The notes: generated from the sequence alone by a model not told the origin. A DNA stretch of 64,000 nt from Kiritimatiellota bacterium (GCA_013151865.1 JAADHN010000090.1:1-64000); one strand, 5' to 3'. Numbered from the stretch's first letter, positions 1 through 10,381 are shown. A program made the numbers and translations.

Positions 1-2
1 CC

Positions 3-77
3 GAGCCGGTACCCGATGAAATGCCCTTGCTCGAACGCGTGGGGGTCGCACAGAATCGATTCGGCCCCTTCGATTGA
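3..77 (+). CDS. C-terminal fragment of an upstream CDS (…EPVPDEMPLLERVGVAQNRFGPFD*), product unknown
   Basis: Open frame from the window edge to TGA at 75-77; plausible composition but too short to identify. Confidence 0.3.
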   Translation, partial: EPVPDEMPLLERVGVAQNRFGPFD

Positions 78-248
78 GTCTCCCGCAATACCGGGTCGGG
101 AGCTGAAACTCAATCCCCCTTCTCGGTTCACGGCGAGGCAACGGCGAAGTCGGGAGATAGTTGAAACCACCGATTTTCCTTGATCGGCGCCAAGGCGGAC
201 GCCTCGGATGGACGATGCCAAGGCGAGCGGAGACGAGAGCCAAACGCT

Positions 249-743
249 ATGGAAAAAGAGCCGCTGCTTCTGGCGTTCTGCTGTCATTACTGCGCGTATG
301 CCGCCGCGGACCTGGCCGGTTCCATGCGCCTGCGCTACCCGCCGAACGTCCGCGTCCTGCGCCTCCCATGCACTGGAAAGGTGGAAATCAATTTCATCCT
401 GGCCGCGTTCGAGCACGGCATCGACGGTATCCTCGTGGCCGGCTGCCTCGAAGGCGGTTGCCACTTTCTCGAAGGCAATCTCCGCGCTCGGAAACGGGTC
501 GAGCGCGCCAAGGAGCTGCTGGACGAGGCGGGACTCGAGCCGGAACGCCTCGAAATGTATAACCTGTCCTCCGCGGACGGTCCGCGTTTCGTGGAAATCG
601 TGAAAGAAATGACCGAACGCCTCCGGAAACTCGGCCCCAGCCCGTTGCGTCCGGCGCAGGACAGACTCGAACAAGGCGTTGCCGACATGGCGCGCCGGGC
701 CCGGGAGGCCGTTGCTGCGGACGCCGAACATCGGGCCGACTGA
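249..743 (+). CDS. MvhD/FlpD-like hydrogenase (heterodisulfide reductase-associated) iron-sulfur subunit
   Basis: MEKEPLLLAFCCHYCAYAAADLAG...RVLRLPCTGKVEINFILAAFEHGIDGILVAGCLEGGCHFLEGN: Cys-rich MvhD family pattern; ATG at 249 inside ORF 180-743. Confidence 0.85.
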   Translation: MEKEPLLLAFCCHYCAYAAADLAGSMRLRYPPNVRVLRLPCTGKVEINFILAAFEHGIDGILVAGCLEGGCHFLEGNLRARKRVERAKELLDEAGLEPERLEMYNLSSADGPRFVEIVKEMTERLRKLGPSPLRPAQDRLEQGVADMARRAREAVAADAEHRAD

Positions 744-1027
744 AGGAACTGTCGCTGTAGTCGACTCGCGGGGACGCTCGCCCGGGGACGCCGATGCGAA
801 CCCAGGAATGGAGCGCGATCCCGCCGAGCGGGAGGGCCGCGTCTTCCGCGGCGGTGTTGGACAATGAGGCGACACGCCCTGAAGCCGCAACCGCCGACCT
901 GGGCCACCCCCGTTGGCGGAAGCCGGCACTGCGAGGCCCGGACACACGGTCGGCATCGCCCGGGACAGCGCCCCCTGGGAGCGCCCCCTGGGAATGCGAT
1001 GTGATCGATCATCAAGGAGACCGCGAC

Positions 1028-1720
1028 ATGATCGTCGCAGACAGAAAGAGAATTCCTGAAATCCGAGACATGATTCACGACCACGGTCGGGTCCTTCTCG
1101 TCGGGTGCGGCACCTGCGTCACCGTCTGTCTGGCCGGCGGCGAACGCGAAATCAGCATCCTCGGCGCCGCCCTGCGCATGGCCTTGCGTCTGGAAGGCCA
1201 TGCCGATGTGGTTATCGATGAATGTACCATCGAGCGACAGTGCGAGGACGCCTTCATCGACGTCTTGGCCCCCCGGGTCTCGGACTACGACGCCATTTGC
1301 TCCTTCGGCTGCGGCGCCGGGGTCCAGGCATTGGCGGAACGTTTCCCCCAAACCCCGGTTTACCCGGGGCTCAACACCCAATTCATGGGCATCCTCGAAG
1401 AGCAGGGGGTGTGGGTGGAAGAATGTGCCGGCTGCGGCGCCTGTCGGTTGGGCGAGTTCGCCGGCGTGTGCCCGATCACGCGGTGCGCCAAGCACCTTTT
1501 CAACGGTCCGTGCGGCGGCTCCCGCGACGGAGAGTGCGAAGTCCGCCCCGGACTCTCCTGTGCCTGGCAACTCATTTACGACCGGGCCCGAGCCCTCGGA
1601 GTCTTGGACAAATTCTGCGAAATCGCCCCGCCCCAGGATTGGTCGACGGGGTTGGACTGCGGCCCCCGCAAGGTCGTCCGGGAAGATCAGCGGATCGCCG
1701 GACTCGGCCCCAACGCTTGA
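1028..1720 (+). CDS. metV: MetV-like protein (methylenetetrahydrofolate reductase C-terminal/zinc-binding domain family)
   Basis: Cys-rich protein (VGCGTCVTVCLAGG, EECAGCGACRLGEFAGVCPITRCAKHLFNGPCGGSRDGECEV); AAGGAG ribosome-binding site before ATG 1028. Confidence 0.8.
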   Translation: MIVADRKRIPEIRDMIHDHGRVLLVGCGTCVTVCLAGGEREISILGAALRMALRLEGHADVVIDECTIERQCEDAFIDVLAPRVSDYDAICSFGCGAGVQALAERFPQTPVYPGLNTQFMGILEEQGVWVEECAGCGACRLGEFAGVCPITRCAKHLFNGPCGGSRDGECEVRPGLSCAWQLIYDRARALGVLDKFCEIAPPQDWSTGLDCGPRKVVREDQRIAGLGPNA

Positions 1721-2218
1721 CCCGTCCGTCCCCCAATGCAACCGCCCCCCCCGGGCTTGCCTTTCCCGGCCTCGAACCGCGCCTTCCCCGACCTTCTCCA
1801 TGCCGTCACGGCCGCCCGGCGACCGGGCGCCGTGCCCCCTCCCCTCCCCCGCGCAGCAAAGAAAACAGCGCCCCCACTTGATATCTGCCCGACAAGCAGG
1901 TCTAGTATGTTCCAGGAAGCCGCTATGGGATACGGAAGGCGGGGACCCTTCCTTCCTTTCTTTCGGTGTGACCTCGTGAACGTTGGCGCGACACCCGGCA
2001 GGCGCCGCCGGTGGCCGTCTCGACGGCCACCCTCCTGTCGCACGGCGGAACTCGGGGCATGATCCACGTCCCGGCTTCATTCGGGGACCTGAGTCGTTGC
2101 CGCCCGGAGACGGCATGATCGAACCGTTACCCCCTGCTTCTGGAAGGGGGAGAATCCCAGGCCTCGAGCAGGAACCGGCACCGGAATTTCTCGGTGTTTG
2201 AATTCGGGAGCAGAAACG

Positions 2219-5200
2219 ATGAAGAGAACGCTCACACTGGCACTTCTCGTCCTGACATTCGGGGCGGCGTCTTTCTACGCACGCGGGGCTGTGCTTTTCG
2301 TGGACGCGGCCAGACCGGATGACGCCGGTGACGGCACGTCATGGAGTTCGGCGAAACAGAGCATCGGCGCGGCCCTGACCGTGTCGGCCGACGGCGACGC
2401 GATCTTGGTCAAGTACGGCACATACAACCTCACCAGTGCCTTGATCATCGACGGCAAGAACGTCAAACTCACCAGCGATGACGGCGCCGGGACGGCCTGG
2501 GAGGATGCGACTCCGGATCGCGCGCAATGCATCATCGACGCGCAAAGCAATTGCCGGATTCTGGCGATAACCGGGGCGGCGGTCACCAACGCCACCGTGA
2601 TCCGCGGCTTCACGATGCAGAACGGATTGGCCACCACCGAAGTCACCCGGCAGCACGCCGCCGGCGGCATTCTCTGCGACAGCGCCGCGAGTCCCATAAT
2701 CGAATGGAACACCATCGTCGGCTGCGTCGGATCGAACGGAGACCACTCACCCGGCGGCGGAGGAATTGGATGCTTCGGCTGGTCCAACGTCACTATTCGT
2801 CACAACAACATAACATCGAATTTCGCGTCGACCGCCAGGAATGGCAATGGCGGCGGCATCCATGTTTCCGACTCGTATGCGGTGATCTGGGGCAACGTGA
2901 TTGCCGGCAACGGCGGGGGCGGGAACAGCGGCGGAGGCGGAGGCGGCGGAGGAATCAACGCATACAACTCGGCGGTCACGATCATCGACAACCTCATTCG
3001 CGACAACGCGGCCAGTATCAACGGGTGGGGGGCGGGAAGCGGCAACGGCGGGGGCGTGCGTCTGGACGGCAACACCACCGCCACGATCATCAACAACACG
3101 TTCCAGGCCAACCGGTCCGCCAATAGCGTATTGTACAGTCTGGATACCATGGCCGGGGCCGGCATTTTCATATGGGGATCGAGTGCGACGATCCGCAACA
3201 ATATCTTCGCCAACCATGACTCCAACTTTTCCGACAAACGCGCCATTTATTCGAGCGACCCGATCACGGTCGAAAACAACTGTTTTTTCAACAACCCGAA
3301 CGGAAACTACAACGTCACGTCGGTTGACGAAGTGACGACCGATCCCTTGTTCACGGATCCGGTGGCCGATGACTACACGCTGCAGGCCGCCTCCCCCTGC
3401 ATCGAGGCCGGGTACGCCAACACCGACACCACAACCTATCCCACCGACCTCGCCGGGGGGCCTCGAAGAATCGGCGCCACCGTGGACATCGGCGCCTACG
3501 AGTACGCACGGTCCGTCATCTGGGTCGGTGAGTTCTCCGGGGACTGGCATACGGCCGGTAACTGGAATGTGAATGAAGTGCCGGGCGCCATGGATCTGGT
3601 GACGATCCCCGAGGACACCCCGGCGTGCACCTACAGCACCGGCACAACGACCGTCGCCGGCCTGACCCTGAACGGTGAATTGTCTATCACGGGGGGGACG
3701 CTCAACCTATCGGGCACATCGAGTGTCACAGGCGTCCTCGACTTGACCGGCGGCGCCTTGGCCGGGGACGGAATGCTGACCATCGCCGAATTCGGCGCCT
3801 GCAACTGGTCCGGAGGAACGTTCGGCGTCACCGGCGGCGCCTCGAAACTGGCCATTTCCACAGGTGGTGCGCTGGCGATCTCCGGCGCCGCCGACAAGAA
3901 TTTCCAGGGCAGTCCGACAATAACCAACAATGGGACCGTAACATGGGCGGGAACAGGAGATCTCCGCCTGCTTCTGGGGGAAGCGGAAGCCGTAACCATC
4001 ATAAACAACGCGCTGTTCGACATCACGGGTGACGCACAATTCCTGTACCCCGCAGGCTGGGCCGGGGCGGCGTCCATCGACAACTCGGGCACGCTGCGCA
4101 AGAGTGCGGGTGTAGGCGAGACCTCTTTCGGCTTCGATATTGCGGTAAACAACAACGGCACGCTCGATGTCCAAACCGGAACGATCACCTTGTATGGCGG
4201 CGGCTCCGGCTCCGGGGCTTTCACTGTCGCAGACGGCAGCGAATTGCGGTTCTCCGCCGGCACGTACACGATGGATGACGGCGCCACCCTTTCCGGGACC
4301 GGTGCGTTTGCCGTAAACGGCGGAACACTGAAAGCGGCCGCGACGGTCCGCGGCGCGGGCGTCGAATTGGCGATCGGCGGCACGCTGACTCTGTCTGCGG
4401 GAGCCTTGGCCGGGAACGGACAACTGACGGTCAATGGTACGTTGAACTGGACCGGAGGCACGGTTGGAGCGACCGGGGAATCCCCAACCATAACCGTGGC
4501 CGGCGGCGGAACACTTACCATTTCGAGTGCCGCCGATAAAAACTTCCAGGGCAATCCGACAATCGCCAACAGCGGAACCATCACATGGGCTGACGACGGA
4601 AAAATCCAACTGTTGCTGGGAGCCGCCGAAAAAGTGACCGTCGACAACTTGGCCGGCGCCCTGTTCGAGATCACCGGCGATGCCCTGTTCACGGTTGGCT
4701 CCGGATGGCTCGGCGCCGCCGAGATCAACAACATGGGCACACTTCGCAAGAGTGCGGGGACAGGAGAAACGCTCTTCAATACCTCGATCGCCGTAAACAA
4801 CGATGGGACGACCGAAGTGCAAGCCGGCACGGTAACCTTGAATGAAGCGGGCGTGGGTGCGGGCACTTTCACCGTGTCGTCCGGGTCTCTGCTGAAGTTT
4901 CCCGGCGCCACTTACACGCTCAACGACGGCGCAACGCTTTCCGGTTCGGGGACGTTTTCGCAAACCAGCGGTACACTCGATGTGACCGGTGCCGTAACGC
5001 TCTCCGCCACGTTCAATTGGGGCAACGGGGTTTTCTCCGGGGCCGGCACGTTCACGAACTCCGGCACGCTCAATGCCACGGGGACGTCTCAAATCACTTG
5101 CGGCTTCATGAACACAGGCAGTCTACGCATCGAGGGCGACTCCACAACGACGGTGGCAAACGGATTCACCAGCAGCGGAAGCATCACGTTGATTCACGGG

Positions 5201-8200
5201 TTTTCGTACCGTGCACCCACTCTGGCTGTGACCACCGGAACGCTGGTCAACACGGGAACGATCACAACCGCAACCGGAGACGGCAGCGGGGTTATGTTTC
5301 TGAAGGCGGAAGTGGACAATCAGGGCACGATTTCACCGACGGCCGACAACCCCATCGAGATCAACAAGCCCGGCGCCGCCCATGTCAACACGGGGACGAT
5401 CTTGCTGACGGACGCGGACCTGAGCGTCGTCCAGGATGCAAGCGGCTCGTTTATCAATTCCGGGACGATCACCATCGCAACGGCACGAGCAGCGCGACTG
5501 ATGACGGTAACGGGAGGACAATTCGGGATCGGAACGGGGCTGACGGGCCCTCTCTATTTGAATTCCCTCACTTTGGTCGGGACCGGGACGATCGAACCCA
5601 CCGCGACCGTGACCGCGGACACCTGCGACCTTGCGGCAGACGCGTCCCTCAGCAACACCGGTTATCTCAAAGTGTACCAGACCTGTGCATTCAACGGGAC
5701 TTTCGCAAACGCAGCCAATGCCACGCTCGTAGTGGAGGGCACGCAAAGCGGAGCTTCTACCGTCCTCACTTACGCTCAGGGGTTCGTCAATGACGGTCTC
5801 ATCGAAATACGTCATGGTTATTCCTATCGCACCGCGACCCTCGCGGTCACGACGAATTCGCTGACCAACAAGGGGACGATCAAAACTGTCGCGGGGACCG
5901 GAACCGGCACGGTCTACCTGAATGCTCAACTGGAAAACCAGGGAATGATCGAGACCACGGAACTTCCGTTGGAAGTGGACAAAGCCGGGGCGGCTCACAC
6001 CAACAGCGGCACCATTTCTCTCGTAGCGGGAGACTTAACGGTCAATCAGTCCGGCACGGCCCCTTCTTTCACCAACAGCGGAACAATCGCCACCGGCGAA
6101 CGGACGCTGGCTTTCAACAATGGGCGAGTGAATCTGGGAACAAACGTCGACGGCACGGTGAATGTCGACAACGGCACGCTCGGCGACGGAACAGTGGGCG
6201 CGGCCCTCACCCTTATTCTAACCGGCTCGGGGCTCGCGGCGGATGCGACCCTCGCGAACACGGGAACAATCTCCGCCTTTGGCGACTGTTCCTTCGAGGG
6301 GACTTTCGTCGCCAACGCCCCCGGCACGCTCCGGGTTGAAGGGACTTCCTCCGGCGGCGCCACGACCCTCGCGTTCGCCGACGGCTTCACCAATAACGGG
6401 ACGATTACACTCCTGCATGGCTTCTCGTATCGCACCGCCACACTCCGGGTTCAGAGCGGCACCCTCATCAATGCCGCAGGCGGCGTCATCGACACCGCGG
6501 AAGGTGCGGGCAGCGGCACGGTGCATCTGGACGCGCAACTCGACAATCGCGGCACTGTTGCTCCCATCATTCCGCTCTCGATCGAGAAGAGCGGCGCCTC
6601 TCACCTAAACAGCGGAACGCTCGATGTCAGCGGCGGCGATCTGGATTTCTCGGACCTGACGGACTTGACAAATACCGGGATCATCAATGTCGGAACGGGA
6701 CGGACTCTGACCGTTGCGCAAGGTACATTCACCAACGGGGCGGCGGGGACCGTCCAAGGCACCGGTACGGTGAAGGTTACCGGCGCCGCCTTCACCAACG
6801 CGGGCACGGTCAGTCCCGGCGCGTCGCCCGGAACGCTGACCATTGACGGGGACTATATCCAAAGTGCCGCCGGAACGCTGTCGGTCGAACTGGGCGGACT
6901 CACTGCCGGCACCGACTTCGATGTACTGGCGGTTACAGGCACAGCGACGTTGGACGGTACGTTGACCGGCGTGCTCATCAACGACTTCACCCCGCAGAAA
7001 GACGATGCGTTTCAGATCATTTCCGCGACGAGCGTCACGGGCGCCTTTATCACGACCAACCTGCCCGCCCTCCCCCTCGGCAGATGGAAGAAGGAGTACA
7101 ACCCGGACAACGTGACCCTCCGTGTCGTCAACGACGCCGATCTGGCGGTCGCCATGACGGCCGCCCCGGACCCCGTTATTCCCGGCACATTGCTTACCTA
7201 TACTGTCGATGTGACGAACGGCGGCCCGGCCATTGCGGACAATACCGTCCTGACCGGGGCCTTCGACCCGCACTTGAGCAACCTGGAGTACTCGACCGAC
7301 TCGCGCGGGACATGGACGGCTTGGACCGGCACAATCGATCTCGGAGATATGGCCGTTTCCGGCACGGCGCATATCCTGGTGCGAGGTCGCGTCGATCCCA
7401 CGGCCGTTGCGGCATTGGGCAGTGCCGCAACCGTTGCTTCGGACATGGACGACCCGGACGAAGCGAACAACGCGACCGGCGATGTCTCGACCAATCTTGT
7501 CGCCAATGCCGTCGTACTCACCCAAGATACCGTCATCGGCAACGGCAATACGACGTTCGACAATTACGACCTCACCGCCGGTGACGGCGCCACTCCGGTG
7601 ACCGTCACGATCGACGGCCCCCACAACTTCGAATCCTTCCAGGTCCGGAACGGCGCGGTCGTCACGCACGACCCCGGTTCAGCTTTGGATCTCACCGTTG
7701 CCGGAGACGTTGCCATCGACGACGGCGGCGCCGTCGATGTGACCGGCAAAGGCTATCTGGGCGGACGCCAACCCGGCAACGCCAGCGACACGGGCCAGGC
7801 CCCGACGGGGTTCGGCGGCAGCTCGAACCAGTGCGGCGGCAGTCACGGCGGCCTCGGCGGCCAGGGCGCAACCGGCCAGGTCGGGACGGTCTATGACGAC
7901 TACCGGGACCCGACCGAATATGGCGCGGGCGGCGGCGGGGGCGTGGATGCCCCCGGCGGAAACGGCGGCGGCTTGGCCCGCTTGATTGCGGGCGGCACGA
8001 TCACGGTCAACGGCGACATCCGCGCCGACGGCGGTCCTGCGGAAGACGCCGCGGCCGGGGGCGGCGCAGGCGGCAGTATCCGCCTCCAAGCGGCGGCCTT
8101 GGCCGGGAACGGCGCGATCTCCGCAAACGGCGGCGCCGGTTTCGAGGCCGTGGACCGCGAGCGGGCCTCGGCAAACGGCAGCGCCGGCGGGGGCGGTGGG

Positions 8201-10381
8201 CGCCTTGCAATCTACGCTCCGGTCGGTGCCTTCAGCGGAACACTGACCGTCGCCGGGACGGTCGCGGGCGGTGCCGGAGACGCCGCGGGCGAGGTCGGAT
8301 CGCTCTACATCGACTCGGACAACGACGGTATGGAGGATTCCTGGGAAATCACGCACTTCGGCGATCTCAGTCACGACGGGACCAACGACACGGACGCCGA
8401 CGGCTTGACCGATCTCGACGAATTCGACGCAGGCACGGACCCGAACACTGCCGACAGCGACGGCGACGGCATACCCGATGGGTGGGAAGTCGGCAACGGA
8501 CTCGATCCGCTGGTCGACGACGCCGGCGGGGACCCCGACGCAGACGGTATGTCGAACGCCATGGAATACCTGAACGAAACGAACCCGTTCGAGGGGACCT
8601 ACATTACCGATGCCCACACCGTTTCCCCGGCGAACAACGCAACCAATGTGTCGCCGACAGCGGCCTTGAAAGTGACCATCGACCATGCACCGACCCCATT
8701 TTGCGCGATTCCGGCCGAGGAACTCAGAACCACCGAAGGACCCGACTACACATTCCTTATGGCCCAAACTCACGTGACCGTGGCACAATTCGTGACGTTC
8801 CTGAACGATGCATTTCACTCGTACTACTACTACTACTGGTCGCGAAACACGGACCTGCCGGCCCCATGCTACTTCGATGACGTGACCGGTAAAGTCTTTT
8901 TCAATTCGGCAATGACGGACGCCAGCCTTCTCTTCGATCCCTCCGAGGCCAATGCCAACGGAACTTTCGACTACGGCATCATTTTCCAAGCGTATGAAGA
9001 CCGCTCGCAGCGCGAAAACTGGCCCTATACGTTCGACCCCGACTACGCCGACCACCCGATTGTCGGCGTCACATGGTATGGAGCAATCAAATACTGCAAC
9101 TGGTTGAGCTTGCAAAAAGGCCTGGCCGCGTCCCGCTGGTGTTACGGGGAAGGCGACAACGCCGCGGACTTCCGCCCGGCCAACCTGTCCGAAGCAGACT
9201 GGGCCGACGGGTTCGACGCCGCGGAGCGACAAGCCTGGATCGATGCCTTTCCCGACGGATATCGTCTTCCCATGGACCAGTACGAGTCGGCAGCCGCCCC
9301 GTACAACGAATTCTACAAAGCGACGGCCTGGGAACCCGATGCCGGTGAATACGCCCCGCTCGGCACAGCGCCGGAGGTCCATACGTGGAGCGGTGAGCCG
9401 ACCGCGACCAACGGTACGGTCACGGAGGACACGATGGCGTGGAATGCGTACGGACTCGTGCACGCCTTGGGAAATGTCTGGACTTGGATGACCGACACTT
9501 CCGCCGCGGGCGACCTTTCCCAGCGCGCGATCCGGGGTTGGGGCTGGTGGAACGATCCGGCCGAAATGCAGGCGCAAGGCGGCGCAGCTTTCCGATGGGG
9601 AGTGACGCCCTACCAAGCGTTCAGCGACGTAGGCTTTCGGGTCGTCACTCAACGGGACTACTCTTTCGAAATTCAGGTCGCGACGGACCCGAATTTCGAG
9701 GACCTCCTGCAAGGTGAGGGCGTGGACCTGTGGCGGCTCGCCTTCTTCAATCTCGGAGTGAACCAAACCTGCTACTGGCGAGTGCGCGCCATCTATCCGG
9801 ACGGCGCCCTGCCATCCTCGCAATGGTGCGGCCCCGAAGGGTATACGGACCCGCTTGTCCCCGCCGTCTTCACCACCGGACCCGACGCGTCCGTCCAGGC
9901 GACGATTCCGCTTCTGGCCGGCTGGAACCTCATTGCCTGCCCGGTCGTGCCGACTTCAGTTCTCGTCGCCCCGGGAAATGCAACCTTGCGAAACGCCGCC
10001 GCGTCACGAGACGCTCTTGTGTTCTGGAGGTGGGACCGCCAGACGCAATCGTATCGACCTTCGGACACCATGGTCCCCGGCAAAGGCTATTGGCTCTATG
10101 CGAACATTCCCGCGACCCTCGTCGTGCTCGGCACTGCAGCCGCGGACACAGAAGTCGCGGTCGGTCCGGGCTGGAACCTCGTGGGCGTCGTGGAAGCGAT
10201 CCCGGTCCTCGATTTCACCGGTATCGGGTCCGCGTTCGGCTGGGACCCGGTCGACCAAGCTTATACGGCAGTGGAGAGGGGCGACGGCCTGGAACTGGTC
10301 CGGGGCTACTGGATCTTCGGGGCCGCCGCGGCTGAAGTCACGCTCAAACCGGTCCCGGTTGGGCGTAGTCCACGCCGGTAA
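2219..10381 (+). CDS. Giant secreted multidomain protein: parallel beta-helix, repeat arrays, DUF11-like, Gly-rich, TSP3-like Ca-binding, FGE/sulfatase-modifying-factor-like fold, two C-terminal GWNL...GYW modules
   Basis: Single open frame of about 2720 aa; signal peptide MKRTLTLALLVLTFGAASFYARG; DNDGMEDSWE...DADGLTDLDEFDAGTDPNTADSDGDGIPDGWE; GVTWYGAIKYCNWLS...GYRLP...AYGLVHALGNVWTWMTD...VGFRVV. Confidence 0.95.
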   Translation: MKRTLTLALLVLTFGAASFYARGAVLFVDAARPDDAGDGTSWSSAKQSIGAALTVSADGDAILVKYGTYNLTSALIIDGKNVKLTSDDGAGTAWEDATPDRAQCIIDAQSNCRILAITGAAVTNATVIRGFTMQNGLATTEVTRQHAAGGILCDSAASPIIEWNTIVGCVGSNGDHSPGGGGIGCFGWSNVTIRHNNITSNFASTARNGNGGGIHVSDSYAVIWGNVIAGNGGGGNSGGGGGGGGINAYNSAVTIIDNLIRDNAASINGWGAGSGNGGGVRLDGNTTATIINNTFQANRSANSVLYSLDTMAGAGIFIWGSSATIRNNIFANHDSNFSDKRAIYSSDPITVENNCFFNNPNGNYNVTSVDEVTTDPLFTDPVADDYTLQAASPCIEAGYANTDTTTYPTDLAGGPRRIGATVDIGAYEYARSVIWVGEFSGDWHTAGNWNVNEVPGAMDLVTIPEDTPACTYSTGTTTVAGLTLNGELSITGGTLNLSGTSSVTGVLDLTGGALAGDGMLTIAEFGACNWSGGTFGVTGGASKLAISTGGALAISGAADKNFQGSPTITNNGTVTWAGTGDLRLLLGEAEAVTIINNALFDITGDAQFLYPAGWAGAASIDNSGTLRKSAGVGETSFGFDIAVNNNGTLDVQTGTITLYGGGSGSGAFTVADGSELRFSAGTYTMDDGATLSGTGAFAVNGGTLKAAATVRGAGVELAIGGTLTLSAGALAGNGQLTVNGTLNWTGGTVGATGESPTITVAGGGTLTISSAADKNFQGNPTIANSGTITWADDGKIQLLLGAAEKVTVDNLAGALFEITGDALFTVGSGWLGAAEINNMGTLRKSAGTGETLFNTSIAVNNDGTTEVQAGTVTLNEAGVGAGTFTVSSGSLLKFPGATYTLNDGATLSGSGTFSQTSGTLDVTGAVTLSATFNWGNGVFSGAGTFTNSGTLNATGTSQITCGFMNTGSLRIEGDSTTTVANGFTSSGSITLIHGFSYRAPTLAVTTGTLVNTGTITTATGDGSGVMFLKAEVDNQGTISPTADNPIEINKPGAAHVNTGTILLTDADLSVVQDASGSFINSGTITIATARAARLMTVTGGQFGIGTGLTGPLYLNSLTLVGTGTIEPTATVTADTCDLAADASLSNTGYLKVYQTCAFNGTFANAANATLVVEGTQSGASTVLTYAQGFVNDGLIEIRHGYSYRTATLAVTTNSLTNKGTIKTVAGTGTGTVYLNAQLENQGMIETTELPLEVDKAGAAHTNSGTISLVAGDLTVNQSGTAPSFTNSGTIATGERTLAFNNGRVNLGTNVDGTVNVDNGTLGDGTVGAALTLILTGSGLAADATLANTGTISAFGDCSFEGTFVANAPGTLRVEGTSSGGATTLAFADGFTNNGTITLLHGFSYRTATLRVQSGTLINAAGGVIDTAEGAGSGTVHLDAQLDNRGTVAPIIPLSIEKSGASHLNSGTLDVSGGDLDFSDLTDLTNTGIINVGTGRTLTVAQGTFTNGAAGTVQGTGTVKVTGAAFTNAGTVSPGASPGTLTIDGDYIQSAAGTLSVELGGLTAGTDFDVLAVTGTATLDGTLTGVLINDFTPQKDDAFQIISATSVTGAFITTNLPALPLGRWKKEYNPDNVTLRVVNDADLAVAMTAAPDPVIPGTLLTYTVDVTNGGPAIADNTVLTGAFDPHLSNLEYSTDSRGTWTAWTGTIDLGDMAVSGTAHILVRGRVDPTAVAALGSAATVASDMDDPDEANNATGDVSTNLVANAVVLTQDTVIGNGNTTFDNYDLTAGDGATPVTVTIDGPHNFESFQVRNGAVVTHDPGSALDLTVAGDVAIDDGGAVDVTGKGYLGGRQPGNASDTGQAPTGFGGSSNQCGGSHGGLGGQGATGQVGTVYDDYRDPTEYGAGGGGGVDAPGGNGGGLARLIAGGTITVNGDIRADGGPAEDAAAGGGAGGSIRLQAAALAGNGAISANGGAGFEAVDRERASANGSAGGGGGRLAIYAPVGAFSGTLTVAGTVAGGAGDAAGEVGSLYIDSDNDGMEDSWEITHFGDLSHDGTNDTDADGLTDLDEFDAGTDPNTADSDGDGIPDGWEVGNGLDPLVDDAGGDPDADGMSNAMEYLNETNPFEGTYITDAHTVSPANNATNVSPTAALKVTIDHAPTPFCAIPAEELRTTEGPDYTFLMAQTHVTVAQFVTFLNDAFHSYYYYYWSRNTDLPAPCYFDDVTGKVFFNSAMTDASLLFDPSEANANGTFDYGIIFQAYEDRSQRENWPYTFDPDYADHPIVGVTWYGAIKYCNWLSLQKGLAASRWCYGEGDNAADFRPANLSEADWADGFDAAERQAWIDAFPDGYRLPMDQYESAAAPYNEFYKATAWEPDAGEYAPLGTAPEVHTWSGEPTATNGTVTEDTMAWNAYGLVHALGNVWTWMTDTSAAGDLSQRAIRGWGWWNDPAEMQAQGGAAFRWGVTPYQAFSDVGFRVVTQRDYSFEIQVATDPNFEDLLQGEGVDLWRLAFFNLGVNQTCYWRVRAIYPDGALPSSQWCGPEGYTDPLVPAVFTTGPDASVQATIPLLAGWNLIACPVVPTSVLVAPGNATLRNAAASRDALVFWRWDRQTQSYRPSDTMVPGKGYWLYANIPATLVVLGTAAADTEVAVGPGWNLVGVVEAIPVLDFTGIGSAFGWDPVDQAYTAVERGDGLELVRGYWIFGAAAAEVTLKPVPVGRSPRR
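3755..4960 (+). repeat. Two tandem protein-level repeat units of about 215 aa (period about 645 bp) inside the giant protein
   Basis: GALAGDGMLTIAEFGACNWSGGTFG...AADKNFQGSPTITNNGTVTWAG...GTLRKSAGVGETSF matches GALAGNGQLTVNGTLNWTGGTVG...AADKNFQGNPTIANSGTITWAD...GTLRKSAGTGETLF; anchors at 3755/4403 and 3891/4533. Confidence 0.85.
5140..6720 (+). repeat. Three tandem protein-level repeat units of about 200 aa inside the giant protein
   Basis: GFTSSGSITLIHGFSYRAPTLAVTTGTLVNTG / GFVNDGLIEIRHGYSYRTATLAVTTNSLTNKG / GFTNNGTITLLHGFSYRTATLRVQSGTLINAA, each followed by (E/D/P)KxGA(A/S)HxNSGT. Confidence 0.85.

Noticed and set aside
335-2116. 593-aa minus-strand ORF
   Set aside because: Antisense to the MvhD-like and MetV-like genes, no recognisable family.
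8698-9660. Functional formylglycine-generating enzyme
   Set aside because: Fold motifs present but the expected C-terminal catalytic cysteines are absent.
7679-9823. 714-aa minus-strand ORF
   Set aside because: Antisense to the giant protein; composition typical of GC-driven shadow ORFs.
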